NCBI RefSeq assembly: GCF_900112415.1
Contig: NZ_FOLV01000003.1
Span: 1 to 64,000 of the forward strand
Reading direction: 5' to 3'
DNA from: Bacillus sp. 491mf
GTDB lineage: Bacteria > Bacillota > Bacilli > Bacillales > Bacillaceae_G
Length of the DNA stretch: 64,000 nt
Shown here one piece after another: positions 24,712-33,940 of the stretch (positions are counted from its first letter, which is position 1; the number at the start of each line of letters is the position of its first letter). The notes beneath the pieces were generated by a model, which was not told the DNA's origin, searched no databases, and worked only from the letters and a program-made list of their open reading frames with translations. A program made the position numbers and the translations under genes.

Positions 24712-25434
24712 TTATCGTCCATTTTGCGAGGTTTTTCCGCCTTTCAATAAGAGCCATATGCCGAAGCCAAGTTCTCCGGCAATCATCGGTATACTAAACA
24801 AAATTTGAAGTATGGAAATGAACTTGTCATTCTCTGAAGAAAACGTGTTGCAAAAGTGAATGACAATATAGCCTACTGAGGCAAGAAGCAATAAGATGCT
24901 AATGACTTTTGGTATGCTGGCTGATTTAAAAGTTAAGTAACCGACAATCATAAGGTGTCCACCAAAAATGATTAAGCCAATCGACCAAATCGATTCAAAT
25001 GCTTCTAAAAATAGCATAATATGTGCTTGAAGTTGATCAATTTTAAAGAATGATAGATAAGTTGTATTTTTCGTGAGAAGCAGTACAAATAGTAAATTGA
25101 GTATGGCAATTCCTAATACCGTCGCATAAATAAGACGGAGCCATGCCGCGAGTAATGAAAGGTTTTTATGAATGGGCTTTAAGAAGATATAGAAAGCCCA
25201 GGCGACCACAATATCCGTTATTAGGATGATGAACCAGCCAAAGATTTCCGCCTTGAAAAGAAGAAGTGCCGCCATGATATTGTGATAGGTTGCACTATCG
25301 TCCCCTTTTACAACGAGGTTTGCATGGGCAAATCCAGAGGAAAAAAATGCAACAACTGCCATGATGATAAGAGATATGCCAGCAGTCAGAGCAACTTTTC
25401 GCTGATTGGATTGCTCTTCTATTGAAACGGTCAT
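24712..25434 (-). CDS. DUF4386-family membrane protein
   Basis: 240 residues with about six membrane helices, including LTAGISLIIMAVVAFFSSGF at the N-terminus, LLLFKAEIFGWFIILITDIVVAWAFY and MIVGYLTFKSASIPKVISILLLLAS. This layout matches the DUF4386 family, which has no known activity. It starts from ATG 25434 after GGAGGTTACTTT. It is convergent with the Crp/Fnr gene and head-to-head with a hydrolase remnant. Confidence 0.85.
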   Translation of the reverse strand: MTVSIEEQSNQRKVALTAGISLIIMAVVAFFSSGFAHANLVVKGDDSATYHNIMAALLLFKAEIFGWFIILITDIVVAWAFYIFLKPIHKNLSLLAAWLRLIYATVLGIAILNLLFVLLLTKNTTYLSFFKIDQLQAHIMLFLEAFESIWSIGLIIFGGHLMIVGYLTFKSASIPKVISILLLLASVGYIVIHFCNTFSSENDKFISILQILFSIPMIAGELGFGIWLLLKGGKTSQNGR

Positions 25435-25530
25435 AAAGTAACCTCCTAATTATATGTTTGGTTTTATTTTAAGGGGGAAGGTTATGTGCGGGCATTGACT
25501 TAAGTCAAGAGCAGGAATTCTTTTTTCTAA

Positions 25531-25800
25531 AAAAGCGAGTTTCCTACTCATACAAATGAGCTCCATAGAATTACGGCTCCTACCCTTGTTCTTTGCGGTA
25601 ATAAGAAAAAAGTCGGACCGGAGGAAAAAGCGGGGACTATTATATTTAACCATATTCCAAAAGCTACTCTCGGTGTATTTAAAAATGCTTTTGATCCCTT
25701 AACGACGATGAGACGGGATATCTTTAACGAAATGGTACTGGATTTTCTTGGAGATCGTCCGTTGCAATCTTATGAAACTGTGACGTATACAAGGAAGTAA
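25531..25800 (+). pseudogene. Remnant of an alpha/beta-hydrolase gene (C-terminal part)
   Basis: The frame ending at TAA 25798-25800 reads TNELHRITAPTLVLCGNKKK, then EEKAGTIIFNHIPKATLGVF, KNAFDPLTTMRRDIFNEMVL and DFLGDRPLQSYETVTYTRK. This is the C-terminal third of an alpha/beta hydrolase (ITAPTLVLCG strand, then a helix, the position of the catalytic His replaced by FDP, then FNEMVLDFL). The frame has stops at 25501 and 25528 and no start, so the nucleophile half is gone. Sequence resembling its 3' end (CAAGGAAGT.ACTT) recurs at 27608, at the end of the downstream duplicate. Confidence 0.75.
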
Positions 25801-25835
25801 CTTAAAAGAGGTAAAGTGAAATCTTTATTTTATTG

Positions 25836-25920
25836 TAACTACTCAGTCCCTCTATGAAAAAAAGGCAGAAAAGCACTTTTTTTCATAGAGGGACTGGCTA
25901 TGTATGGCTGAGTAGTTACA
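25836..25920. repeat. Large nested hairpin (MITE-like) inserted in one duplicate arm
   Basis: Outer arms GTAACTACTCAG / CTGAGTAGTTAC and inner arms CAGTCCCTCTATGAAAAAAA / TTTTTTTCATAGAGGGACTG form a long hairpin. The duplicate region at 27620-27641 lacks it: there the flanks are joined by about a dozen bases, so this is probably an insertion, or a terminator gained after duplication. Confidence 0.65.
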
Positions 25921-25937
25921 TTTTATTTCCGATAGCA

Positions 25938-26071
25938 GCTTCCAAACAAAATATAGTAACAACAGTTTCCTCAAATAAGCATATTTTCGTTTATGAGAGA
26001 TTATGATGTAATAGTGATAGAACAATAGTTAATCCTGTTTTAAGATTTAGAGATTACGAGTGTATGTAACC
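25938..26071 (+). repeat. Left arm of a direct repeat flanking the MraY-like gene
   Basis: From CTTCCAAACAAAATATAGTA to ATTACGAGTGTATGTAACCT this matches 27641-27822, except that about 47 bases containing the ribosome binding site and TTG start of the radical SAM gene are missing. It is thus a dead copy of that gene's promoter and first codons. Confidence 0.85.
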
Positions 26072-26370
26072 TGGTTCCTGAACAGGAAAAACGGCTGGCT
26101 CGTCATCAGTAGGGAGTAAAATAGTAAAAAAGATGGTAAAGGCAAGATAGATTTTATAGTCTCTTATGAAAAATAATTTAATTCCTCTTAAGCCATCCTA
26201 AGTTACCTATAAATACTTTATTGTAAATTACCATGCTTGTATGGTAATTTTTATTATATAAATTTATGTTTGGAGGTAAATATGGAACGTTTCTCAATTT
26301 ATATTTTTTGAAAATTTGTACTTCTGTGAGGTTAAGTAGCATACATAGAACTGTATTAGTGTTATTCGCT

Positions 26371-26508
26371 ATGAAATTTGTGAGATTTCTAAAATATTTA
26401 CTAGATTTAGAAGGTGAATTTGTCCAAGTATACTTAAATAAATGGAATTATATTCGCCTCTCTTTAGCTAAAATGGATGCAAAGAAATCTTTAATGAAAA
26501 ATTCTTAA
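26371..26508 (+). CDS. Doubtful 45-residue ORF upstream of the MraY-like gene
   Basis: MKFVRFLKYLLDLEGEFVQV and a basic helical tail. There is no ribosome binding site at this ATG. About 90 bases upstream, a strong GGAGGTAAAT site precedes ATG 26282 but that reading stops after nine codons. A frameshifted small gene is possible. Its helical, basic character is compatible with protein, but I cannot support a function. Confidence 0.25.
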   Translation: MKFVRFLKYLLDLEGEFVQVYLNKWNYIRLSLAKMDAKKSLMKNS

Positions 26509-26555
26509 CTTAAAAATTTTGAATATACAAAAAACTAGAAACGGGTGAATAAATT

Positions 26556-27509
26556 ATGTTAGTGGATCTTAAACTACTTATACTGTCATTTGTTTTAGTC
26601 GTTATTGCTACACCATTTATTCTTTTTATATTGAAAAAAATCAACTTTACCCAACCTATTCGAAAAGAGTTACCTTCTGACCATCAGAAGAAAAAAGGAA
26701 CTCCTCTAATGCTGGGGATTGTTTTTTACATTGGAGTAATTATTTGTCTATATTATAACCATTCGCCTTTAATGATACTCTTATGTTCTACATTTATACT
26801 ATTTGGATTTATCGGATTTCTTGATGATTTTTGGAAGGCTTATAATCAAGATCCTGGTGGGGTATCTAGCAAAACTAAATTAATTTTACAGTTCACGTTT
26901 ACTAGTTACATTCTTTATACTTTAATAATGAACTTTGACTTTGAGTTCAAGATTTCTCTTACTCAAGATAATACTTTATATTTACCTAGCTTTGTATACA
27001 TCATTCTAATTACTTTATTTATTGTAGGTACGGCCAATGCAATAAACTTTACTGATGGAATGGATGGACTCCTAGCTAATGTTTCCATACCTTCTTTTTT
27101 ATTTTTTTTCTTAATAAGTGAGCATCAAGAAATAAGGATTTTTTCATTAGTGATGATTGGATGTCTAATAGGATTCTTAATTTATAACTTGTACCCTGCA
27201 AAAGGGTTTATGGGTGATACAGGTTCTCTTGCAATTGGTGGAATTTTAACCTTCTTTTCTGTTATTGAACACGTAGAGATTCTAGTACCATTATTATTTA
27301 TTATTTATTTTGCAGAGCAATTCTCAGTAATTATACAAGTGTATTATTTCAAAACAACCGGGTCTAGAATATTTAAAATGACTCCTATACACTTTCATTT
27401 CGCATTAAAATATGGTTGGCGCGAAAATCAAATTGTAAGTATATTTGGTTTAGTTTCTTGGATAACTATGCTAATTTGTTTTGTTTATTATAAACTATTT
27501 TTGATTTGA
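26556..27509 (+). CDS. MraY-like phospho-sugar transferase (glycosyltransferase family 4), extra copy
   Basis: 317 residues, about ten membrane helices. MraY/WecA motifs in order: DD at 90-91 (FGFIGFLDDFWKAY), NAINFTDGMDGLL (161-173; Asn161, Asn164, Asp167, Asp170), FMGDTGSLAIGG (Asp221) and MTPIHFHFALKYGW (275-288), where MraY normally has HHHFE. It would transfer a phospho-N-acetyl sugar or phospho-MurNAc-pentapeptide to undecaprenyl phosphate. It lies outside a cell-wall (dcw) cluster, so it is a paralogue. Low GC content and a flanking duplication suggest insertion. TTA-rich codon use; RBS AAACGGGTG is modest. Confidence 0.85.
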   Translation: MLVDLKLLILSFVLVVIATPFILFILKKINFTQPIRKELPSDHQKKKGTPLMLGIVFYIGVIICLYYNHSPLMILLCSTFILFGFIGFLDDFWKAYNQDPGGVSSKTKLILQFTFTSYILYTLIMNFDFEFKISLTQDNTLYLPSFVYIILITLFIVGTANAINFTDGMDGLLANVSIPSFLFFFLISEHQEIRIFSLVMIGCLIGFLIYNLYPAKGFMGDTGSLAIGGILTFFSVIEHVEILVPLLFIIYFAEQFSVIIQVYYFKTTGSRIFKMTPIHFHFALKYGWRENQIVSIFGLVSWITMLICFVYYKLFLI

Positions 27510-27640
27510 TTAATAAATCAATTTCATAATTTCTCCCCCCTTACTACAATTGAATTTCGGGAGCACGACAGAGGAGGTGTCAAAGATACCTTCTCTGTTT
27601 CATATGCGACAAGGAAGTTACTTTAAGATATCCTTCCATT

Positions 27641-27822
27641 CTTCCAAACAAAAAAATAGTAACAATAGTTTCCTCAAATAAGCATGTTCCCATTTATGAA
27701 AAATTATGCTGTAATAGTGATAGAACAATAGTTAACCCAGTTCTAAGTAGTCAAAGAAGTGAGGAATCGAGATTGGGAAAGTTTAAGAAGTTTTATTTAG
27801 AGATTACGAGTGTATGTAACCT
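27641..27822 (+). repeat. Right arm of the direct repeat, live promoter and start of the radical SAM gene
   Basis: This arm matches 25938-26071 and keeps the 47 bases missing there, including GTGAGGAATCGAGA and the TTG start. The two arms bracket the MraY-like gene. Confidence 0.85.
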
Positions 27823-28651
27823 CGCATGCAGCTTTTGTCCGCCAACAGAACGGCAGAAGCAATTTCTTTCTGTGGAGGATTTTACAAAGCGATTAGATCA
27901 AATTAAGCCTCACACAGACTATATTTATTTACATGTAAAAGGTGAGCCGCTGCTCCACCCTAAAATAGGTCAATTGTTAGATATTAGTCATGAAAAAGGA
28001 TTTAAAGTTAACATTACAACGAACGGAACATTAATTAATAAAAAGAGAGACAAATTATTAAATAAACCTGCGCTCAGACAGATGAATTTTTCACTTCATA
28101 GCTTTGATGGCCATGAAGGTTCTACAGATAAGGAAGGATACGTACGCAGTATACTTTCTTTCATTAAAGAAGCAACGAGTCAATCAGATTTAATTGTTTC
28201 GCTCAGACTATGGAATTTAACGCAAGACAATAAGACGAATCTTGAAATAAAGCGAAACAGAGAGTTGCTAGAAATTATTGAGAAAGAATTTAATTTACCG
28301 TACAAGATTGAGGAGAAGCTTACGCCAGGAAAAGGTATAAAAATTGCGGACCGCATCTTCATCAATCAAGATTACGAGTTTCAGTGGCCTGCACTGCATG
28401 AAGAAGAGGATGATGGAAAGGGCTTCTGTTATGGCCTTCGAAATCAAGCGGGTATTTTAGCGAACGGAACGGTTATTCCTTGTTGTTTAGATGGTGAGGG
28501 CATTATCAATCTTGGAAATATTAACGATGCTCCGTTTTCTGATATTATCGAAGGGGGACGAGCAACAAACCTAGTAGATGGTTTTTCACGAAGAGAGGCC
28601 GTAGAGGAACTATGTAGAAAATGCGGATATCGCAAACGATTTGGGAAATAG
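27773..28651 (+). CDS. Radical SAM/SPASM-domain protein
   Basis: 292 residues. The radical SAM cluster motif C-x3-C-x2-C is at Cys15, Cys19 and Cys22 (SVCNLACSFCPP), preceded by YLEITS, and the KGEPLLHP and ITTNGTLI segments follow. C-terminal cysteines (GFCYG, VIPCCLDG, ELCRKCGYR) form a SPASM/Twitch-like auxiliary cluster site. SPASM enzymes often modify ribosomal peptides or sugars, but no small peptide gene is recognisable here; the adjacent MraY-like gene may be coincidental. TTG 27773 follows GTGAGGAATCGAGA. Convergent with rluF across a shared terminator. Confidence 0.88.
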   Translation: MGKFKKFYLEITSVCNLACSFCPPTERQKQFLSVEDFTKRLDQIKPHTDYIYLHVKGEPLLHPKIGQLLDISHEKGFKVNITTNGTLINKKRDKLLNKPALRQMNFSLHSFDGHEGSTDKEGYVRSILSFIKEATSQSDLIVSLRLWNLTQDNKTNLEIKRNRELLEIIEKEFNLPYKIEEKLTPGKGIKIADRIFINQDYEFQWPALHEEEDDGKGFCYGLRNQAGILANGTVIPCCLDGEGIINLGNINDAPFSDIIEGGRATNLVDGFSRREAVEELCRKCGYRKRFGK

Positions 28652-28678
28652 ATAGGAAAACGTAAAATAGTACAGTAA

Positions 28679-28722
28679 AAAATGGACCAAAACAGTTTCT
28701 TCCTGTTTTGGTCCATTTTTTT
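28679..28722. terminator. Bidirectional terminator between radical SAM and rluF
   Basis: AATGGACCAAAACAG (28681-28695) pairs perfectly with CTGTTTTGGTCCATT (28703-28717), flanked by A and T runs on both sides. Confidence 0.9.
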
Positions 28723-29438
28723 TACCATTCCTTTGGCTCATAGTTCAAGTCTTGGAATAATCGATTGCGCTCTTTTTTAGATAAGTCTCTCCATTGTCCA
28801 ACGGGTAGATTACCTAAATGAATATTCATAATTCGAGTTCGCTGTAGTCTATAAACATCGTAGCCAAGTGCTTCACACATGCGACGAATTTGACGATTTA
28901 GTCCTTGAGTTAAAGTGATTTGAAAAACGTATTTGGAAAGTTGTTCCACCTGACAAGGCAGCGTTTTCGTACCTAAAATTTTTACACCTTCAGCCATTCG
29001 TTTTAAAAATTCAGGAGTAATCGGCTTGTCTACTGTAACAATGTATTCTTTCTCATGCTTATTTTCAGCACGTAAAATTTCATTGACTATATCTCCATCG
29101 TTCGTAAGGAGTATTAAGCCATCTGAATCTTTATCTAGTCGCCCAATATTAAAAATTCTTAATGGGTGATTGACTAAATCAACAATATTACCCTTAACAT
29201 TTTTTTCTGTTGTACTCGTAATACCAACGGGTTTATTTAAGGCAATATAAACATAATTACTTGCCATGCGTATTTGGTTACCGTTTACACGAACATCATC
29301 CCCGGGCTCGACTTGGCTGCCTATTTTCGCAACCTTTCCATTTATCGTGACTCTTCCTTCATTGACTAATTTATCTGCACCGCGTCTAGATGCTTTTCCA
29401 GATTCACTAATGAACTTATTAATACGTATGTTAAACAC
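28722..29438 (-). CDS. rluF: 23S rRNA pseudouridine synthase RluF-type
   Basis: 238 residues. An S4 RNA-binding domain ([33 protein letters not shown], about 4-36) leads to the RsuA/RluF catalytic domain with [22 protein letters not shown]; the catalytic Asp is in [25 protein letters not shown] is the conserved C-terminal block. RluF of E. coli makes pseudouridine 2604 in 23S rRNA. Divergent from dbpA, another 23S rRNA factor, 320 bases away. Confidence 0.88.
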   Translation of the reverse strand: MFNIRINKFISESGKASRRGADKLVNEGRVTINGKVAKIGSQVEPGDDVRVNGNQIRMASNYVYIALNKPVGITSTTEKNVKGNIVDLVNHPLRIFNIGRLDKDSDGLILLTNDGDIVNEILRAENKHEKEYIVTVDKPITPEFLKRMAEGVKILGTKTLPCQVEQLSKYVFQITLTQGLNRQIRRMCEALGYDVYRLQRTRIMNIHLGNLPVGQWRDLSKKERNRLFQDLNYEPKEW

Positions 29439-29759
29439 AACCTTTAATAGAGAGTTAATAGTATTAGAATATTGGATTTACATTTGATTTTCAAGGGGAC
29501 AAGCATAATGAATTACAGAATAGCGGAAAAAACAATAAAAAATATATGGAATGTGTTTTGATTGAGAGATAACTTTGTTCAGAAAAAGATGTGTTAGATT
29601 TTGTAGGCATATGTGTTGGAAATGACGTATACTTATTAATACTCTACATTGATGCATTTTCTGAAGGCTTGAAAACAGGTTTAGCAGGAATTATGCATAT
29701 GGTATTCATACAATGGTGAAAAATAAATAAAAGAATATATAACAAAATGAGGTTAGTAT
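29439..29759. other. Intergenic region between rluF and dbpA
   Basis: Promoters for both genes must lie here. A start-less open stretch at about 29586-29720 reads DVLDFVGICVGNDVYLLILY then IDAFSEGLKTGLAGIMHMVF before TGA; it may be a gene relic. Nothing else was supported. Confidence 0.4.
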
Positions 29760-31205
29760 ATGAGTCCACAAAGTTTTAACAATTACGCATTGAGTAAGGA
29801 AATTATAAGAGCACTTGCTAGCTTACAATATGAAAAGCCAACAGAAGTGCAAGAGAAAGTCATCCCAATTGCATTAGAAAAGAAAGATCTTGTTGTAAAA
29901 TCACAAACAGGAAGCGGTAAGACAGCTTCTTTTGGGATTCCGCTTTGTGAAATGGTTGAGTGGGAAGAAAATAAGCCGCAGGCGTTAATCCTTACACCAA
30001 CAAGGGAACTTGCTGCGCAGGTAAAAGAAGATATTACGAATATAGGCAGATTTAAGCGTATTAAAGCAACTGCGGTTTACGGGAAATCTCCATTTGCGCG
30101 TCAAAAATTAGAACTAAAGCAAAAGACACATATTGTTGTCGGCACTCCTGGACGTGTATTAGATCATATTGAAAAAGGGACTTTCTCGTTAGAGTGTTTG
30201 AAGTATTTGGTGATTGATGAGGCAGATGAAATGTTAAATATGGGCTTTATCGATCAAGTAGAAGCGATTATTGACGAACTACCTACGAACCGAATGACGA
30301 TGCTATTTTCTGCGACATTACCAGCAGATGTTGAAAATTTGTCTCGTACATATATGGAATCACCAATCAACATCGAGATTAAAGCATCTGGTATTACGAC
30401 AGATAAAATTGAACATAGCCTTTTAGAAGTGAGGGAAGAAGAGAAGTTCTCTCTTCTGAAAGATATAACAACTATTGAAAATCCAGATAGTTGCATTATT
30501 TTCTGCCGTACGCAAGAAAATGTAGATGATGTATTTAGACAGCTAAAACGTTCTGGCTATCCTTGTGATAAAATTCATGGTGGTATGGTGCAAGAAGATC
30601 GGTTTGCAGTAATGAATGACTTTAAAAAAGGGAAATTCCGTTATTTAGTAGCGACAGATGTAGCAGCACGAGGAATTGATATTGAGAATATTACGCACGT
30701 CATCAACTACGATATTCCATTAGAAAAAGAAAGTTACGTACACCGTACAGGAAGAACAGGACGTGCTGGTAATAGCGGAAAAGCAATTACATTTGTAACT
30801 CCGTATGAAGAGAGATTTCTAGCAGAAATCGAAGAGTATATCGGTTTTGAAATTTTAAAAATAGATGCACCTTTAAAAGAAGAAGTTACAAAAAGAAAGG
30901 CGGCATTTGAAGAAAAAATAAATGCTAAGCCAATTATTAAAAAAGATAAAAGTGCTAGTCTAAATAAGGGAATCATGAAGCTTTACTTTAATGGTGGGAA
31001 GAAAAAGAAAATCCGAGTAGTGGATTTTGTTGGTACAATTGCCAAAATTCCAGGTGTTACAGCGGATGATATAGGAATTATTACGATACAGGATAATGTT
31101 TCTTATGTTGATATATTAAACGGAAAAGGACCACTTGTTTTAAAAGTAATGAAAAACACAACGATAAAGGGGAAGCAGTTAAAGGTTCATGAGGCAATTA
31201 AATAA
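29760..31205 (+). CDS. dbpA: DEAD-box RNA helicase DbpA (YxiN type)
   Basis: 481 residues. Helicase motifs are all visible: SQTGSGKT (I), PTRELA (Ia), TPGR (Ib), DEAD (II), SAT (III), the RGxD block ARGIDI (V) and HRTGRTGR (VI). The C-terminal 75 residues ([20 protein letters not shown] onward) are the RNA-recognition domain that docks DbpA/YxiN to hairpin 92 of 23S rRNA during large-subunit assembly. It is a single-gene unit with a weak GAGGTTAGTAT site before ATG 29760 and a strong terminator after it. Confidence 0.93.
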   Translation: MSPQSFNNYALSKEIIRALASLQYEKPTEVQEKVIPIALEKKDLVVKSQTGSGKTASFGIPLCEMVEWEENKPQALILTPTRELAAQVKEDITNIGRFKRIKATAVYGKSPFARQKLELKQKTHIVVGTPGRVLDHIEKGTFSLECLKYLVIDEADEMLNMGFIDQVEAIIDELPTNRMTMLFSATLPADVENLSRTYMESPINIEIKASGITTDKIEHSLLEVREEEKFSLLKDITTIENPDSCIIFCRTQENVDDVFRQLKRSGYPCDKIHGGMVQEDRFAVMNDFKKGKFRYLVATDVAARGIDIENITHVINYDIPLEKESYVHRTGRTGRAGNSGKAITFVTPYEERFLAEIEEYIGFEILKIDAPLKEEVTKRKAAFEEKINAKPIIKKDKSASLNKGIMKLYFNGGKKKKIRVVDFVGTIAKIPGVTADDIGIITIQDNVSYVDILNGKGPLVLKVMKNTTIKGKQLKVHEAIK

Positions 31206-31218
31206 AAGGTAAACTATA

Positions 31219-31266
31219 CCCCGAATCATGGACACTTAAAAAAAGCTCCATGATTCGGGGTTTTTG
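31219..31266 (+). terminator. Terminator of dbpA
   Basis: CCCCGAATCATGGA pairs perfectly with TCCATGATTCGGGG and is followed by TTTTTG. Confidence 0.9.
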
Positions 31267-31280
31267 TGTATTTTTATACT

Positions 31281-31396
31281 TTTCGGTATGACTCAGCTCA
31301 GCGAATCGACTACTTGTATGTTGAACATCGTCGAAGGATCTTTATATCGTGTCGAATCGCCGATATATTGCAAAGAACGGTCGATAACGGAAAACG
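31281..31396. repeat. Iterated CGCCGATATATT repeat family, copy 1
   Basis: Begins TTTCGGTATGACTCAGCTCA, continues with ATCGTCGAAGGATCTTTATA and ends TCGCCGATATATTG, then GGTCGATAACGGAAAA. The same order occurs at 38626-38757 and 54461-54575, with different numbers of the 20-23 bp unit. The first 35 bases also occur at 44686-44716. Probably non-coding. Confidence 0.75.
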
Positions 31397-31551
31397 TACT
31401 AATCTTAGTATGTTTTTTCAACACACAATTGAAGGCAATGCACTTCATTTTCGATTGGTAAATATATACTTGTGACGTATTTTTGAAGAAGTAGAAGCGG
31501 AGATAGAAAATTGTTAAAATAGCAATAAACTAATATAGAAGGATTTTAGAT

Positions 31552-33177
31552 ATGATGCGAAATAAATGGTTATCTAAATTATCATTAAAAACAATGACGA
31601 CATTATTGGTGTTACTATCAGTCATCGTTTCGTTAATAGCAAGTGCGACTCTGTTACATTTTTATGTATTGGATCGAGAAAAAGATGTTGTAAATGAAAA
31701 ATTGAAAAATACTGCTAGAGTGGTTGCAAAAGATCCTCGTGTCATAAATGGAGTCGCGAATGATTCGTCTAGTGCGGCTATAGAGCAGTATACGCTGGAA
31801 GTGATGGAATCAACCGGTGTTAGCTTCGTTGTCGTGCTTAATAATGAGCTCATTCGAAAATCACATCCAGATAAAAGCGTCATAGGAAAACCTTTTTCGG
31901 ATATTGAGGATGCCAAACAGTCATTAAATGGTTCTGAGCACTTTTCTAAGCAAGTTGGTGTATTAGGAGAGGGAACACGTTTCTTTACGCCGATTTGGAA
32001 TGAAAAAGGTCAGCAAGTTGGAATTGTTTGTGTAGGTTTTGTACAGAAAACAATAAATAAAGAGTTATGGAATGCACAGAAAAATCTATACTTTGGCTTA
32101 GGGGTTGGGCTTTTTGTAGGAATATTGGGTGCGTTATATTTAGCGAAGCAATTAAAGAAAATATTATTAGGATTCGAACCTACGCAGATCGTAGCGAATA
32201 TAAAGGAACGCGATACGATTATAGATTCTGTAGGTGAAGGAATCATTGCGGTGACTCCAGATCGAAAAATCCTTTTACAAAATTTAAATTTTACAGAACT
32301 CATAAAGAAGGCTAAGTTTATCGGGAACAATATGAAAGAAGGATACCTTGATAAAGATATCTTTTCAACATTTTTTGGAGAAGTATTTACAACAGGAGAG
32401 TCAATTTCCGATCATGTAATTGTCGTGAATCAGTTTGAGTTCATCGTTAATATTCAGATTATTCATATAGATAAAAAGGTTTATGGAGCGGTTGCAACGT
32501 TACGTGATCAATCAGAAATGCAGCAACTTATTCGAGAGCTTAGTGGAACAGAACAATATATTGACGCCTTGCGTGCGCAAAATCATAAATTTATGAACCA
32601 ATTGCATACGATTTTAGGATTGATTGAATTAGAAAAATATCAAGACGTCAATCACTTTATTCGTGTGTTAAATGCTGATTATCACCGAGAGATCGGGTTT
32701 GTAGCTGATAAAATTAAAAGTCCAGCAGTTGCAGGGTTTTTAATTGGAAAAACGAGTGAGTTAAAGGAACAAGGTGTAACGTTAATAATAGATGCAGACT
32801 CTTATTTTCCAAGTATGAAAATGGGTGAGATGCTTCATGATTTGTTATTGTCAATGGGGATTTTACTAGATAATGCTAAGGAGGCTATGTCGTTAACGTT
32901 GATAAAACAAGCGACGATCTTTCTGCACTATGATGATGAGGAGGAAGTGATTCTAATTGAAGTGAAGGATACAGGAGTAGGCATAGATGAAGCGCTAATG
33001 GAACGAATATTTGAGAGAGGATTTTCAACAAAAGGCGGGGCCAGAGGCTACGGATTGGATGCTGTTCAATCAATTGTCAAACAATATGATGGGCTTGTTG
33101 AAGTACAATCAGAAGTAGGGAACGGAAGTGTTTTTCGAATGGAAGTACCTTATAAACGGAGGAACATAGATGATTAA
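31552..33177 (+). CDS. DcuS/CitA-type carboxylate sensor histidine kinase
   Basis: 541 residues. Two membrane helices (about 17-40 and 174-197) bracket an extracytoplasmic PAS/CitA-like sensor (DREKDVVNEKLKNTARVVAKD start); a cytosolic PAS domain (about 220-325) follows, then the DHp region RAQNHKFMNQLHTILGLIEL with the phospho-His, and an ATPase domain (DNAKEAM, VKDTGVGI, GARGYGLDAV). This is the DcuS/CitA/MalK family that senses citrate, malate or other C4-acids. It overlaps its response regulator by 8 bases. Permease genes for organic acids nearby fit this. Confidence 0.9.
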   Translation: MMRNKWLSKLSLKTMTTLLVLLSVIVSLIASATLLHFYVLDREKDVVNEKLKNTARVVAKDPRVINGVANDSSSAAIEQYTLEVMESTGVSFVVVLNNELIRKSHPDKSVIGKPFSDIEDAKQSLNGSEHFSKQVGVLGEGTRFFTPIWNEKGQQVGIVCVGFVQKTINKELWNAQKNLYFGLGVGLFVGILGALYLAKQLKKILLGFEPTQIVANIKERDTIIDSVGEGIIAVTPDRKILLQNLNFTELIKKAKFIGNNMKEGYLDKDIFSTFFGEVFTTGESISDHVIVVNQFEFIVNIQIIHIDKKVYGAVATLRDQSEMQQLIRELSGTEQYIDALRAQNHKFMNQLHTILGLIELEKYQDVNHFIRVLNADYHREIGFVADKIKSPAVAGFLIGKTSELKEQGVTLIIDADSYFPSMKMGEMLHDLLLSMGILLDNAKEAMSLTLIKQATIFLHYDDEEEVILIEVKDTGVGIDEALMERIFERGFSTKGGARGYGLDAVQSIVKQYDGLVEVQSEVGNGSVFRMEVPYKRRNIDD

Positions 33178-33898
33178 AGTTATCATAGTTGAGGATGACC
33201 CTATGGTTGCAATGATCAATCGGCAATTTATTGAGCGGTTTGAAGGTTTTCGAATTATCGCTTCTGTCGGCAATATTGGAGAGCTATGGGATGTAATTAA
33301 TAAGAATGTACCTGATTTAATCTTACTTGATGTTTATTTACCAGGAGAAACGGGAATTGATTTTTTACAAACGGTACGTCAAAAACAGTTTTCCATACCA
33401 ATTATTATGATTACAGCAGCTCATGATATACCTACCATTAAGAAATCACTAGAGTATGGGGTAATTGATTTCTTAATTAAACCCTTTTCATATGAAAGGT
33501 TTGAACTGGCAATAGAAAACTTTCTTCAATATCATTCACTAACTACTAAGTTAGAAGAAACCGATCAAGATACGTTAGATCAGTTATTAATAAAAGAGAG
33601 AGTCCCTTCTCTTGTAAATCCTGCTTGTAAGGAATTGCGTTCAAAAATTCCTAAAGGATTATCTAAGCTAACGTTAAAAAAGATTCTTCATGTGCTAGTG
33701 AAACAAGAGGGGCATTTTTCAACAGAGGATATTGCGAAAGAAGTTAATTTATCACGTATTTCAACAAAGAAGTATTTGCTGTTTTTAAATGAGATAGGTT
33801 ATTTAAGTGAAGAATTAAAGTATTTAGCAGTTGGACGACCAATTATGGTATTTCATGTTGTTCCTGAGAAAGAGCATTTGATCATGGCTTTTAAATAA
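33170..33898 (+). CDS. CitB/DctR-type response regulator
   Basis: 242 residues. Receiver domain with the acidic pair EDD near the start, phospho-Asp in LILLDVYLPGETG (about Asp54), and Lys in LIKPF. The C-terminal part carries the helix-turn-helix FSTEDIAKEVNLSRISTKKYLLFL typical of the CitB/DcuR/MalR family. ATG 33170 lies inside the end of the kinase gene, so the two are translationally coupled. Likely targets are the transport and dehydrogenase genes at 34-38 kb. Confidence 0.9.
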   Translation: MIKVIIVEDDPMVAMINRQFIERFEGFRIIASVGNIGELWDVINKNVPDLILLDVYLPGETGIDFLQTVRQKQFSIPIIMITAAHDIPTIKKSLEYGVIDFLIKPFSYERFELAIENFLQYHSLTTKLEETDQDTLDQLLIKERVPSLVNPACKELRSKIPKGLSKLTLKKILHVLVKQEGHFSTEDIAKEVNLSRISTKKYLLFLNEIGYLSEELKYLAVGRPIMVFHVVPEKEHLIMAFK

Positions 33899-33940
33899 GT
33901 AGCATTGTTGACAGATATAAAACCCCTTTCTTTTTATGGG

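Noticed and set aside
26266-26508. 80-codon ORF beginning at 26266
   Set aside because: Its start overlaps the ribosome binding site of another tiny reading frame, and the first half looks random; only the last 45 codons are kept as a doubtful entry.
27773-28651. Idea that the radical SAM gene belongs to a peptide (RiPP) cluster
   Set aside because: No small precursor-like ORF with a ribosome binding site, no transporter or protease is next to it, so the idea has no direct support in this window.
31264-31475. Two overlapping ORFs of 65 and 69 codons
   Set aside because: They lie inside the dispersed CGCCGATATATT repeat, in two frames at once, with no ribosome binding site; this indicates non-coding sequence.
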